From Aplectana chamaeleonis (lineage: Eukaryota > Nematoda > Chromadorea > Rhabditida > Cosmocercidae), in NCBI GenBank assembly GCA_029168955.1, contig JAPDOI010000063.1, positions 434,001-498,000 on the forward strand: DNA of 64,000 bases, given 5' to 3'. Shown piece after piece: positions 31,201 through 46,200 of this stretch; position 1 is the first letter of the stretch; every line of letters starts with the position of its first letter. The notes beneath the pieces are model-generated. The model searched no databases, was not told the origin of the DNA, and saw only the letters and a list, made by a program, of their open reading frames with translations. Both the position numbers and the translations under genes were made by a program.

Positions 31201-34200
31201 AGCACTCGCCTATGCCAAGAAGAAGGTTGGTCTTTGATTTTGTTGATCTAGTCGTAACAAAGTTTTTCACCAAGTAGTTTAGTCCATCCCGAAATCGTCG
31301 TCGCTCCGCATCTCGATCTGCCTCACGTCTTCAAATCCCAGGACAAGGACTCACGCTTACGACGCCGCTATTCGTGAGTATAGCTTGAATGTTATCGAAG
31401 TACACGGACAGTAAGAACGTAGACGACATAGACACATTGACCGCTGGACGTCGCCACGCCACAATGGGGGTAACCGCATTATTATATGCGCGTTCGATAA
31501 GATTATCGCAAGGGTGCTCAGGGCCTCTCCAGAAACTCTAAAGACAGTTACTAGCTTCTAGCCAGTAGCACAGTACTGGTGAGGTGTTCCTGAATACAAT
31601 CAACAATCCGACAAATCTCAGCGTCTCGCGCCACCATCCAACGAAACAAAATCCTCTGGCAAACACAACCCATATAAGGGTGAGCAAAAATTATAGCAGC
31701 AATGCTTTCAAACCACCTAAAACAAATAAAGCTCAACAACATTAATTGGCAAAAAGTATACCAGTTTTATTAGCATGTTATGAAACGAAATATTATAAAA
31801 ACAACTCATTAACAAGTAATTCAATGAAATTGTCAACGCTGTTTCAGAAACAATCGATTGTGGCACCGAGGTAAGGTAGGTAAACTGAAAAAATCGAAAA
31901 AGGCGAAATCGACGACTAAGGGCCATTGATTTAATATTAGTTTCAAGCCAGCCGGGGACCCCTGATACTATAAATCACCGTTAAGTAAACTAAATATTCA
32001 GACTACTCAATTCATTAGACAAGAAAAATATCACAGGATTAAAGGCAGCAGACACGCTCAAAAATGATATCAATTTTATGGATTAAACTGAAGGTCTGAA
32101 GCTGTTAGTATTCAGAAATAACGAAAAAGACGAAAACAAATCGACGGAAATTAAGATATAACGGTACGTTCTATATTGGCCCAGAAATGGACGAGTTGTA
32201 CGGCACTGGCTGAAATAGCGGAGCTAGCTACAAATTTGTTGGGATAACGACGCTAATGTACTCGTACTGCCCTTTCTGGAATGCTTACGCCGTTAGAAGC
32301 CTAAAAAGTAATCTAAAGTGGCCGCAATCGAGCATTGAATACCTGTATGGAGGGGCGGAGCCCGTATCGATGGGCGGAGCAAGGATGATTTCGTGACTGA
32401 CCACGGCTCAAATACGGTCACTTGGACTAGTTTTTAACGCTTGCAACTTCGTGCAACTTCTAGGACCTGCACGACCCCACTAATGTAGTTATCTCAACAA
32501 CTTTTTCGAGCGTGTCTGCTGCCTTTAACACCAATGTGTGTACAAAGGTTCCGTTCCAACCCTAAGACCCATATAAACGACCTAAGAAAAAAAATCAATG
32601 TTAGTCAGAAGGGAAAAAGGTCAATTTATTTCAAAAATTAAGTAGAACTACTCCGGAACTCTTCAGCAAGGGGGTAGGTCTGCTTCACAGTGAAATGGGT
32701 ACTACTGAACTTGTCCACCACAGAAAAACGGCCGATTGGAAACTGGTAATCTTATCCCAATTGAAGTTTTTGCTGTCTCTCACATCGGTCGTAATACTCT
32801 GAACAAAGAAAAGCTACAAGAAAAAACTGAGAACCACATCTCATCGCGAAAACTTCTTCTGAATGAATCAACCATTAATATATTATGAAATCAACCCAAG
32901 AGCAAGAAGCACATTTAAAAAAGAAACAGGAAGCAAATAAATTGCACGTGGGCCGTTAGTGTATTACTTTTGGCCCGCACTGTATTTACAAAAAGGTTGA
33001 TGAGGGGTGCAGAATAGCTAGCGGATGCGACAGGGATTATTCTCCACGGTGGATCAGCTAGGAATGTAGTAAAGCTCCAATAAGTCACTATTTGTGGGTG
33101 AGACAAACAATTCATATTGTCACGCTAACGCGCAGGCGACTGAATGTGGGGCTCGTGGATGCGCAGACGACAGAGATCACGTGAGTGGGTGACAGTGCGT
33201 CACTGTTGAAATATTATGCGATTCTATCGGGTACTACTGAACTTGTCCAACACCTTGTTTCAGATTCGCTCTTTCCAAACAGTGCGCATTGAGCCGGAAA
33301 GTGATGAAATCGTTATCACATCCAACGTGGTGCTGCACTCAAGTGGGATGACTTTTGAGGAGCGTAAAGCTGAGTTGGAGAATCTCATCCAGGTACAGAG
33401 CTGTACCCCTAATGTGCCAAATTATCGGACTAGCGCCTGCAGACCTACAGGTACGACCAGCCGTCGTCAACGTCAAGACGATGGACGATGATGGTTTCCA
33501 AGAGGAGAAAACCACACAGAACGTTTTGATTGGGAAAAACATGATTGTCGTGGAGAGGAAGTCAATACTTTTGGTGAGCTTCACGTAGACTTTTCACGCT
33601 AGACCATGAGCGGTTTCTAGACGTAGGCGAGGCCTAGCTGAACTAACGCTTATCGGCTGCAATTTCAGAGAAGTGAGCAGGACAGCGGTCTCCGCACTAG
33701 CGACACACGCAAGTATGATAAAGTATCCGAAGCTCAGATGGGACCATCAAAAGACTTCCCTGACGCGAAAAGGTAGGTGGGATACCAGAACACTAAAGCC
33801 ATCTGTACGAACGTAGCTATCTGCCTAGAAAGACGCGTGATAAGTTCCGACATGCCGAATTCTTTCACAGTAACTGCTGTCAATAAAGGCAACAAGCAAC
33901 CGTATTATTGAGTAGAAAGGTTGACGAAAATTTGCTGAGGCGTGGTTCTAGGCACCGCCTGATCGCAACTGTCTGCGATGTCGGTTTGTATCGTCTGGAC
34001 CAGCTTCATATGTTTCTTTCTTTGGAAACTAAATCAGCCCCGACACTGTATATCGTGCCGTATTTCAAATTTCAGAACGAGAGGAATTCTGAATGTGATT
34101 TGCGAAAATGGCACGTCGATGGAAGGCGATACATATCACAAGACGGAGCGTATTGTGTTCAATATTGGTGGAATCACATTTGCGCTCAGTGACGGAAAAA

Positions 34201-37200
34201 CACTTCCGTAAGTCCGCATATCATTCAGAGCCTGTGTGTAACAACGTTCTCATAACCCAAAGACATTTAAGGAAGCGATGCGATCAGACCGTTTCACAGA
34301 ACAAAAACGTCCGTTTTGAAGAGCGCATTTTTGCCGATGAGAACAGGTAGGTGCAGTCCGTGCTAGCTACAAACGTGCACGTGAATTCTTCCAGGGAAAG
34401 GAGATTGGCTGGTAGAAATTGAGCATGATAGTAAACTCGACAAGATGTCCAAACTATAGAACTGCCTCAGGCAGAAAGACAGTTCGCATCAACACTCAAG
34501 GGACCGCGCACTCCAAGGCTAATCGGCGCAGGGGACCAGCGCGAACAGCCGTTAAGGTCTAGTGCATACTTACGTCGCAGCAATGGGCTGTGGTTAGGGG
34601 CTGGCGCACTCTTTTGCGCCCAATACAGCAATGGTACGAGCCCAGCAACGAGAGCCGTCACACTAGGCGAACTCAGGGTGCTCCTAGTTTTTTCTGTTCG
34701 TGGAGGTTTCGCAACCCATAAAACGGTCGGTGGCTTTGGATCGGCTCTTGGTGACTCATATGTTTTCTTTCCTTTGTTTTGCTCAGTGCCACCGATCGCT
34801 CAATGAGTGTGTTTTGCTTCCTGTACACCACTACAATTTGTGTCTATGCCAACCTTGTCTTTCGCTCTATTCAGGTTCCTTTGTTCAGTACCAATTGATG
34901 TTCATGAAGTATTCCAGTGTATTTGCAGCATTTGAGGCTTTATTATACCACGTATGAATGATTCGGCCATCACAAGTTTTTGACTGTTCATTGCTGTTAA
35001 AAACCAGATTTTCCGACCTTGGCGACTTCTGGAGATCCTTTTTTCAGCGGTTCCCGTTGATTCTGCGAGTTTTAGAGTGCTTCAACGGTATATATTTTCT
35101 TATTTTCCCGTCCGTGAGGAGAATCCGGCAGAGCTTGTCACCGTGCGCAAGGGTCTTCTTATTTCTGCTCTTTACAACCTGGAGGCCTTCATTTGGTTGC
35201 GGTACCATTGACAACCAGGCATGCCTCGCCCAATTTCCCTCGCGCTTGCTGCGCCCTCGTACCCTGGCTCCCGCCACGGAGACACAAAGAAAAAGACGCT
35301 GCTGTTGTGTTCTCCTTTGGCATGCGTCAGATGAGCGAGGTTTTGCTTCATAATCTGGCAAACATCTGACTAGACCGCTTCGTCTTCAGGGATGCTGAAA
35401 TTGAAATAACAAACTGCGAATGTATTTCCTGCAGTACAAATTCTTCGAGTTTAACCAGTATTTCTATTCCCTAAAAATCGGAAAGAATTCTAGCGCTCAC
35501 TATTTTTATGACATTGCAGTTCGTTTGAGAAAATATTGGATTCAATACTAACCTGCTGATTAAACATAGGTATGATAAAGAAGAAAAAGCAAAGCAAACT
35601 CTATAAAATACTTTTAAGCAAAAGTGGATTGATGCTGACAGAAACGTTCCTATAAATTTAAACAATAGGAAAGTAGAGTGGGCGAGTCTACAAAAAATTA
35701 ACAATGCTTTTTGAGTCCTGTAGCTGGAATTTCTAATTGAAGAAATCAACTCGTGTTATTCTTCAGAGGAGAGCTTCTTGGTTTTGGAAAGGAGCTTGCT
35801 CCTGTTATTCTAGTACCGGTGCAAATATTTAATACATTTTATCGAAAAGAAGACATAAAGTTTGACCTACATAAACGGTTTTCTTTCGCTTATCAGAGAA
35901 GTGAACTGGTGAAAGTACAGAAGGAACTGCAATTGCTCATGAACCGAACCTTTACAAACAGGTGAGTCTTTTATCGAGAAGCTCTTCCATGCAAAATAGA
36001 GCAACGGCTTTCTATTGGGAATTGAAAGTTTTTGCCAAGTGAATTGGTTCTCAAGAGATTTTGTTCATTTTTTGATGACTTGCTCATTCCGTCTTATTCA
36101 TGTTGCTCCTTTTTTGTTGGAACGTTTTTGTCTTCTCAAAACTACCTTTTCCTGAAAAAGCTCCTTTTTGATAGAATTGCTCACTTTTTTGGAAATACGT
36201 GGGGACCCACGGGAAATCTCCAAGATTTCTTGATTTGTATCGATTGATTTTATAACAGTAAGTAGCCAATTTGTAGACAAGTTTCTCTGTACCACCTCAT
36301 TAAAGAAAGTATAACCTAGAACATTTTTCACCGATTCGCTCAAATAAAAATATCGATTACTTTAGTGATCCCTTCCTAGTTACAACCCTTGTTGAGGGGA
36401 TACCCATGATTCATCCATGGAAATGAGATTTTTTTTCAATACCAGATATATGATATCGCTATCGGCCAGTGTTTACTGAAGACTCCATGGAAGCGCTCTG
36501 ATCTCTGACAGCTCTAGCTTTCGCTCTTCAGTGGGATTTCGAGTGCTCCCCCTCAAACTAGGTTTGCACTTATCCCTTTAATGTGCAGCCATAGATGGAA
36601 ATGATCTTTCTCCGCGGAGACGCAGAGATAGACAGTTTGCAGGGGGGGACAACTGTTCCTTTTTCATCGCGCGTAATGGAAAGCCGCTCTAATTGTGATC
36701 GCTTCGTGGCAAACGTCCTACATCGCTGGGTCGCGGTGAGGAAATCCTATGTTTTACTGCATCGCTGCTTGAAGAGCGATTCTCAATGGTCGCTGGCCAT
36801 CGCTCCATCGCGGCCAAAATGGCAGCGATGGAGCGATTGCCAGCGAATGACACGTTTCGTCTAGTGAACATTGACCCTTTCACATGGCAAGATCAGTGTT
36901 TTCGAGTCGAAACGCGTTATTGATGAATACCATCCATTATTTCACTGATTGATTGAATTTCTTCTATCATCCGTGGGTCTATGCACTATGAACAGAATCG
37001 CTGCCGCTGCTACATCGCTGCAGCAGCGGGTGCAAAATCGCTGCGATGAAAAACAGCAGCGATGCAGTCAAAACTAGGCTTATGGCTGAACGATCTGCAA
37101 TCGATAACAGCGTTTTCTGAAAAACGGAATTACAATGATTCTAGTATAACAAAAAATATGGAGTGAGCGAATAGCGCAATGAGAAAGCACGAAATAAGTC

Positions 37201-40200
37201 CAACAGAAATACCAGAAATTGATTTTCTGAAGACCGTCACTCGTCATGTGGACCACCCTGTGAAATATAACTTGCCCATCGTCATCCTATGCTGATGGGA
37301 ATTCTTCGCGATCCAGCGCAACTGTTTAAAAAATTAAACTGCGCAAAATCAAATACCACTACCGATTACTTTGAACCATAGTTTCCTTCGCGAATTGCGG
37401 TTTTTGGAGGACCCTTCCGGCGTTAAACTAAAGGAGTACACTCACTCGAAAACATAGCAGTGTGGTTTTCTGCATACGATGCCTTCAGGGACAGATTAAA
37501 AACGTGAAGGCCAACCGAACATTGCTCGACACGAAGCGGTCGCGTCACGGCTCTCTTAAACAAAGTTGATCATAACCAATTGATAAGAGGTAGAGTGTAA
37601 AAGAAGTGGAGAGCGGTGTGTCTTCCTAAAGGCACAGTTGAAGTTCAGGGACAAAATCTGAGATATCCACAGAATTGAGAAGTAGACCCACCACACATAA
37701 CACCTGCCATGTGCGAGGTCTCGTTTCCTCAAATGAGCGAGATATGGGAGGAAGACACACTGGGGCGCTCTTGTCAGGAAGCCACTTTGGCACGCCCCGT
37801 TTACAATCTTTCGAGTTCAACAGTGGCAAGATGAGCGATGGTTTCCGAACAATAGCCCCGTCCTTCCCTCCATTTCAACTTCCCTCTTTGCTCTGGTCGG
37901 CTCGCATACATTGGTTGCAAATGACGGAAGTTACAAGCCCCGGACAACTGGTCCACCATGCTTCCGCAGCTCAATTTTTGAGAGGCCATAACTCCGCTCC
38001 CAGGGGTCTTGTGCGATTCCAGAAGCACAACTGGAATCAGCGTGGGACCTTTTTTCGATTCTGAGGTTTGACTTTACCATTAAGGTATTAAAAACCTAGA
38101 AATTTGTAGATGCGTGACGCGGCCGCGTCGTGTCGAGCAATTTTCGGTTAGCCTTTGAGTTCTAATCAGAGACAGTGTTCAAGATCACTCTTAAAATCGA
38201 GTTCCAGTGGAACTAGGGCTGTTAGAAGGTATCTACTTGTATCTTGGAACATGATTGAGATGTGCCGAGGAAATATGGCATCTGTACGAGTGTCAAAGCC
38301 AACCGTGTGCCGCTGTAGATTTGCATTGGAGCGCACATTTCTTTTGATGTTTTCGTTGGGGTGCTTTTCATTTTCATTTAAATTTTTGCTCGCAATGCGT
38401 TCCTTCATCAATCGTTCTTTCATTCATATTAGATATCTGAATAGGCTGAAAATCACCATTCTCTAGAATTATAAGTGTTTTGCCTAAGTAAGCGCAATAA
38501 GCTTTTACATTGACAAAAACTACTTCGAAAGGACAACTCTTCCTTTTTGTGCGCGCGCTCATCCGATGGTTCGACTGGTCCACACCTTTCAAACTCACTT
38601 CCTTCCTGCTTCTCGCCGAATTTCCTCCACCACTTAAAGGCAGTGTTCACGATGAATATCGCAATCGAGTTCGATCCGAAAAAAAAGGATTGTTAGGTCG
38701 TGAGGTAATTGATAGTGAAGAAAAAGCAAAGGAAAACGTCCAGAATAAGTCAAAATAACGGTTTCTAAATTCAGGGCGTGGACGAGAATCATGGGCCCTG
38801 CTGATTTCGGCAAGCGCGCGCTAATCGCGAAATCTGCGCGAATCGATCTTGCTAATCGCGGCAGAGTTGCTTGGCAATTTGCCATCGGAAAGTGTGCGGC
38901 GCCACAAGCTCGTCCGATTGGGGGGCGAACCGGGATAGGTAGGCACACCGGGATAGCTTTCAAAGCCGTTTTTATCGACTTCTGGCCAGTTTTCGCTGCA
39001 TTCTTCGACCCTATCCTCTCCAGCATCTGCCAACTTAGTGTTTCAAACCGAGACCTCGAGAACGAGATTTATCGTGAACACTGCCTTCAAAGGCAGCATA
39101 CACGCTCATAAAAGCATTTGAGATCACTACGGAAGTAGAATCGTATGGCTCAAAACACAAAGCCTATGCATTTTGAAGCGTCAAAAACAACCCACAAGGC
39201 CGTTGCAGGAGTAGCAAGTTTGACCCCGCCCGTATTTTCCTGCCCCCTGTATTTCTATAGCTTTTCTTCCAACGCAGGGTTGCTTTGTCATCTTCGCCGT
39301 CATAAACTCGAGTGGTTCATTTGTTAGGCAATCTACCAGCTGTACCAACGATGAATATGACCTAGCAACCTTGCGTTGCAGGAAAAGGGCAAATACAGTG
39401 GGCGTGAAAATACACGGCGGGGCCAACTTCTAACACATGTAGCGGCATTGTGAGTCGTTTTTGACGCTTCAAAATGCATAGGCGTTGTGTTCTGGGCCAT
39501 ACGATTCTATTTCCATAGCAATCTCAACTACGTTTACGAGCGTGTATGCTGCCTTTAATGGACCGCATGTCCACACTGCGCACCCACGGCTGCTTTTTCC
39601 CTGGGACCTCGTGTCCACACTACGCACCCATGCCGAAATTCGGTTTTTTGCCCGTTTTACTTCAAGAAAAATGGATTTCTTCTGATTATTGCTTTTACAT
39701 CTATTCTTCGTAGAACTTTCATAACTGGTATGCAGATATTAGGCGCCATATATCTTGGTTGTTATAGGCAATTTAAACAAAAAATCAATTCAAAAACTCA
39801 CAAAAGTGATTGGCTGTGGAGCGCGCCGGTCCGCTACAGGGGCTAGCCGTGGAACGTGCGGTCTCCTAAGTGTTAAATCGGCCCACAACTCAAGATTCTG
39901 CTAAAAAAGTGTTTCCGTCATGAACGCCTACCTGCCTTTAGGCTAGATTACACTAGCTCGATAATATTATACTCCCCATTATCTGCCGTAACCCTTCGGA
40001 AACCAAACAAATGATACCTGCTTCCTGATCAGTACGCTAACAACCCCTGGTGTGATTTTTGAACCGAATCTGAGGCATTGACCGATTGAAGTTTATCTAC
40101 CGTTACCGTCGGTAGTCTTCCTGAAAATCAAAGAATAAAATTCTGATCCGTAGTCAAAATTCCAGATATACCCTTTGGCAAAGCAGGTCAAATTTTTCCG

Positions 40201-43200
40201 ACCACCAGAATGTGAAAGTTCGAATCTATTGTCCTAATCACGATCATGTTCGTACATTTCTCACTTATGAACGTTCAAAATACTTGACTACCGTGACGGC
40301 AAGCACGTTTCAGTATGAAGAACCAATTTGAAGAGAGGCCTTTTTTCGGAACTTCAAAAAATCTATTATATTTATAACGTGCGCTATCAAACGTAGGCAC
40401 GCGACGCGGTCGCTCGAGTGTTGAGAATGCTGAAATGAATTTCGGTCTCCCCTCGCAAGCAAGCTTTCACTAGCCTAGCTTAGCAAAACTCAAAAACAAA
40501 TGCATATTTTCAGTATCACTATTGATCGCGACACTGTGATCGATGGGGCGAAGGGTACCCTGTTCGAGCAACCGGATACGTTCTACGTGGAAGAAAAGAG
40601 AAGCTATGACTATCAGAACACGTTTACTGATGGTTCACTTTGTTGGACGAATGCTGTGGCGGTGAGTTTCCTACAATATACACTCACATGGAATCATCAA
40701 TGCTCATTCAACTATTCCAGCCGTTGAAGGAAGATCCAACGCAGATGAGTGATCGGCTAGCGTCACAGTACGTTTTTTTTTCAGCCTATGCGTATGCAAG
40801 TAGGCATTTCAGTAATGGAAGACGTAGTAGATTATAATTATCGATAGTATTCACTTGCAGGGAATTGCAACAGGCACCAGAAGAGGAAGAGCCTAAGACT
40901 GCCACCCCAGCTGAGCAAGGATCGGTAGCAGCCGCAAAGCCAGCACCGGCTGATGAAGAGCCAGCAACGGCCAAAGCGGCGCCGTCAGAACCAGCGACTG
41001 CGAAAGCAGCGCCAGCTGAAGAGGAGCCTGCAACTGCTAAAGCGGCACCGTCTGAACCAGCGACAGCGAAAGCAGCACCAGCTGAAGAAGAGCCAGCAAC
41101 CGCCAAAGCTGCCCCATCAGAACCAGCCACAGCGAAAGCGGCACCAGCAGAAGAAGAGCCAGCAACCGCTAAAGCTGCCCCATCAGAACCAGCGACTGCA
41201 AAGGCAGCGCCAGCTGAAGAAGAGCCTGCAACTGCTAAAGCGGCACCGTCTGAACCAGCGACAGCGAAAGCAGCACCAGCTGAAGAAGAGCCAGCAACCG
41301 CCAAAGCTGCCCCATCAGAACCAGCCACAGCGAAAGCGGCACCAGCTGAAGAAGAGCCAGCAACCGCTAAAGCTGCCCCATCAGAACCAGCGACTGCAAA
41401 GGCAGCGCCAGCTGAAGAAGAGCCTGCAACTGCTAAAGCGGCACCGTCTGAACCAGCGACAGCAAAAGCACCACTAGCAGAAGAAGAACCAGCAACTGCC
41501 AAAGCTGCCCCATCAGAACCAGCGACTGCAAAGGCAGCGCCAGCTGAAGAAGAGCCTGCAACTGCTAAAGCGGCACCGTCTGAACCAGCAACCGCCAAAG
41601 CAGCGCCAGCCGAAGAAGAGCCAGCAACTGCTAAAGCGGCCCCATCTGAACCAGCAACCGCCAAAGCAGCGCCAGCTGAAGAAGAGCCAGCAACTGCCAA
41701 AGCGGCACCGTCTGAGCCATCAACCGCCAAAGCAGCGCCAGCTGAAGAGGAGCCAGCAACTGCTAAAGCGGCACCGTCTGAACCAGCAACCGCCAGAGCA
41801 GCGCCAGCTGAGGAAGAACCAGCAACTGCTAAAGCGGCACCGTCTGAACCAGCAACTGCTAAAGCGGCGCCAGCTGAGGAAGAACCAGCAACTGCTAAAG
41901 CGGCACCGTCTGAACCAGCAACCGCCAAAGCAGCGCCAGCTGAAGAAGAGCCAGCAACTGCCAAAGCAGCGCCATCAGAGCCAGCGACTGCCAAAGCAGC
42001 GCCAGCCGAAGAAGAGCCAGCAACTGCCAAAGCAGCGCCATCAGAGCCAGCGACTGCGAAGGCAGCACCAGCTGAAGACGAACCAGCCACTGCTAAAGCA
42101 GCGCCATCGGAGCCAGCGACTGCCAAAGCGGCACCCTCTGAGGAAGAGCCCAAAACTGCAAAAGCAGCTCCAGCTGAAGAAGAGCCCAAGACTGCGACAC
42201 CGGCTGAGCCTGAGAAGCCGGCAGAACCCGAGAAGCCGGCTGAGCCAGCAAAAGCGGCTGAACCCGAGAAAGCCGCTGAGCCTGCAAAACCGGCCGAACC
42301 TGAGAAACCGGCCGAGCCCGAAAAAGCCGCAGAGCCTACGAAACCGGCCGAACCTGAAAAGGCGGCTGAGCCTGAGAAACCAACTGAATCTGCAAAACCG
42401 GCAGAGCCCGAGAAAGCGGCTGCGCCTGAGAAACCGGCAGAGGCCGAGAAAGCGCCCGAGCCTGAGAAACCGGCCGAACCCGAGAAAGCCGCTGAGCCTT
42501 CGAAACCGGCCGAACCTGAGAAGGCGGCTGAGCCTGAGAAACCAGCTGAACCTGCGAAGCCGGCAGAGCCCGAGAATGCGGCTGCGCCTGAGAAACCGGC
42601 TGATGCCGAGAAGGCGGCTGAACCTGAGAAACCGGCTGGAGCACCACTACCAAAAGAGGGTTCGCACACTTTATCAGATCATCTTTTTAGTTCATGTCTA
42701 TGAGCAGAGAAAGCATCGTCCATGAGAAGAGAGAGATTAATGCTTGCAGATTTACTCGGGAGAAATTAAAGGAAATAAATCAACTAAAATATGATGCGAC
42801 TCCTCTCTCCTCATCGACTGACCTCTCTGTAGACGGTCGTTGTCCCGACCGTGACCCTTGAAGGTGCAGCCTAGCCTAGAAGTCAATTTTCTTTGTTTCT
42901 GCTTACCCTGAAGACTGTGATTCAATTAGGCCCCCCAAAATTTCATAGGAACGGATTTATGGACCCTCAATAATTGCCTACAATTGAACGGCGAAAGCAT
43001 GATGGACGAGTTGTCTGAGGCCTGTAACTTTCTTCATTCTCAACCGATGTCTGCGAGCGGACCTGAAAAAAGTGGGACACTGAGAGTGAAAAAAGAACAG
43101 GGATATTGATCAAAACTCTTCGCTCATCTTGTCCCTGTTGAACTCGAGTCGTCCAAGACGGCGTGCCAAAATAGTTTCTTCCTATATGTCACTTATTCGG

Positions 43201-46200
43201 AGGAATTGACAGCTCGCACTTCGAAGGTGTTACATAGGGTGGTTCTACTACACAACTGTAAGCAAACCTCAGATTTTGTCCCTGAAGTTGTCCTTGAAGC
43301 ACTGTACACCTTTAGATATGAATTCAAAGGCAGCGGTCACGATCAAATATGCTTGTCGTCTTTTCCTCTCTAAACCCTTTTCTGGGTTTCGAGTAGTAGG
43401 ACCTATAAAAAAAAATCGCGAAAACACCACTGCTTTAGGCCAAATTTCAAGCCTGATCTTTCTTGTCTTTTGATGGTGGGCGAACCCACTCCACATCATC
43501 GGCATCGGTGATCTCTAATACAAGGAACATCAGCTGGCTTGGAATTGAATTTCATTCAATGAACATGATCCTTTGAATTCTTCTAGTCAAAAAGATTGAC
43601 TGAAGTGCTTGCTTTCATTGGTCAACTGTTTATCTTACGTGAAATCGCATTTATTTCCTCCTCCAAACGTCGAGAATTTTTGACTGCTTGACATGAGACT
43701 GCGATCTTTTCGAGCGGCGCTGTGCACGCGTGCACGAACTGGCATCTTCAGGCCCTAAATACTTCAATTCTAACCCGTTTTTCACCGCGGTACCTCCATA
43801 GTTTTTCAGCTGTTTTTGCTCTAGGCTGATTTTTGTAGTTTTTCAGTAACGTTTTCATCGTGACCACTGCCTTTAATTTCCTCACCTGGTTGTGAAGTAG
43901 ATCCCTTTCTTATAATACCTGCCGAGTGCGAGAGTCCAATTCCTCTGGATAGGCGAGATAAGCTTTGGTACATCCCTAGTCACCTGTTGATTTCGATTAT
44001 CACCAGCAGCAAAGCGGTGGGCCTCGGTGAAACATAACTAGTGATAAGGAAGTTTCGACGGAAAAGCCCCCGCTCCGCGCTGTGATAACCGAAAATATGA
44101 GTTCACTTGGAATGAAACAGAGTCTACAGGGGAAGCCACCAAGGTGCGCAACGATCCGAAGCCGCTTTGAAGAATTTTCGAGTTTAATAGAGGATAGACG
44201 CACTATGGACTGCGATCGATATCTACAACAAACCATGCTTCCATTCTCAGTGTCCCTCTTAACCGTGCTCCGCTTGACCTAAAGGCAAAAGTCGCGATAA
44301 AATATGGATGTCTTCTTTCCCGCTTCAAGTCTTTTTCTGGATTTAGAAGAGTGGGACCTATGAGAAAAACTAGCGAAAAAAAGCCCCAGACCCTGTTTTG
44401 GGCTAAATTTTAAGCCTGAACTTTCACCACATCTTTTGATAGTGGACGAGCCCGCTCGTCATCATCGGTATCGATGAACTCTTATATCAAGAACATCAGC
44501 TCGCTTGCAATTGGAATTCAATAAATGAACAATAGCTTTCGGATTGACCTTCTCAAATATTTGTGTCTTCGTCGAGTCAAACATTGGATGAAGGGCTTGC
44601 TTTCATCGTTTGCCTGTTTTCTTTAGCTTAATTAGCATTTTTTCCTGACTGTGAACGTCAATGATTTTTGACTAGTCAGCATGAGATTGCGATCTTTCTA
44701 GGCGGAACTGTGAATGTGTGCATGAATTGGCAACTTAGGATCTTAATAACTCTATTTTTAGCCCGTTTCTTGCCGCGTAACCTTCGCGGTCTTTTAGCCA
44801 TTGGCGGATTGAGCTGTTTTCAAGGTTTTTTCCACAACTTTTCTCATCGCGACCACTGCCTTCGAAATGTTACGACTAACAATAATTACTGACCTCAGAC
44901 AGTTCGCCTACCAAGTACTCACCTCTTGAGTTGAGGGGATTTATTGAAAGATCATAACTCCGCCCGCCTGGTTTCTGAGATATTTGAGAGAATCATTGTG
45001 ATAAGCGCGAGCTGCTCGCTAATATAGGCAGGAAATCTGGAAAGAGGAATCCTGGGTGTACTGTGCCTTCACTGTAGGGTGATCACCTAAGCTCCCATGT
45101 CAGTGCATTATTATTATAAAATCGTTGCATTACAGAAAAGACACAAAGACCATCTGCTGAAGATACGCCGTCTCTCCGTACGTATAGTGTCTTTTTTATT
45201 GAAAGCGTTTCGCAAAAATATGTTATTTTATCCAGCGAGATTTCATAAAGCTATTATTTATTTTACCACAGATCTCGATCCTGCTATGGACAAGCAAGAA
45301 GCGGGTCCCAAAAAAAGCAGTTCCATCATTGGTGAGGACGACCTCAAGACTGCAAAAGCGCCATCGTCCCAGGAACAGGCCAAGCCAGAGAAACCCGCTG
45401 AGGCTGAGAAGCCGGCCGAACCTGAGAAGGCGGCTGAACCTGAAAAAGCAGCTGAGCCTGCGAAACCGTCCGAACCCGAGAAAGTCGCTGAGCCTGAGAA
45501 ACCTGCTGAGAAACCAGCAGAACCTGAGAAACCGACCGAGCCTGAGAAGCCAGCTGAGCCTGCGAAACCGGCTGAGAAACCAGCCGAACCCGAAAAGCCA
45601 GCCGAGTCGGAGAAGCCAGCTGAGCCTTCCAAACCGGCTGAACCTGAGAAACCGGCTGAGAAACCAGCAGAACCCGAGAAACCAGCCGAGTCGGAGAAGC
45701 CAGCTGAGCCTGCGAAGCCAGCGGAACCTGAGAAAGCGGCTGAGCCTGAAAAGGCGGCTGAGCCCACCAAACCAGCAGAACCCGAGAAACCAGCCGAGTC
45801 TGAGAAACCAGCTGAGCCCGCGAAAACAGCGGAACCTGAAAAACCGGCCGAGCCTGAGAAGCAAGCTGAGCCTGCGAAACCAGCAGAACCAGAAAAAGCT
45901 GCTGAGTCCGAGAAAGCGGCTGAGTCAGCGAAACCGGCAGAACCCGAAAAAGCGGCCGAGCCTGCGAAACAGGAATCCGAGAAAGCGCCTGAGCCTGAGA
46001 AACCGGCTGAGTCTACAAAACCCGCAGAACCCGAGAAAGCGTCAGAGCCTGCGAAACCGGCTGAACCTGAGAAGCCAGCAGAAGCTGAAAAAGCGCCCGA
46101 GGCACCACCACCGAAAGAAGGCTCGTACTCACTATCTTTTCCTATTTCTGTTTTATTGTAAACAACATGAATAGGAAGCTTTGTCGATGATAAAAGGGGG

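Noticed and set aside
34130..34207. T1/BTB_2 potassium-channel domain from the VFNIGG motif
   Set aside because: Only the first strand resembles the domain; the acidic-aromatic FIDRD block and later helices are not found in any frame downstream.
40786..42669. 627-codon open frame on the minus strand
   Set aside because: It is the antisense shadow of the Ala/Lys/Pro/Glu exon. The plus strand has splice sites, phase agreement and sister modules; similar antisense frames at 45.2-45.9, 49.8-50.7, 53.1-53.6 and 56.5-57.1 kb have the same cause.
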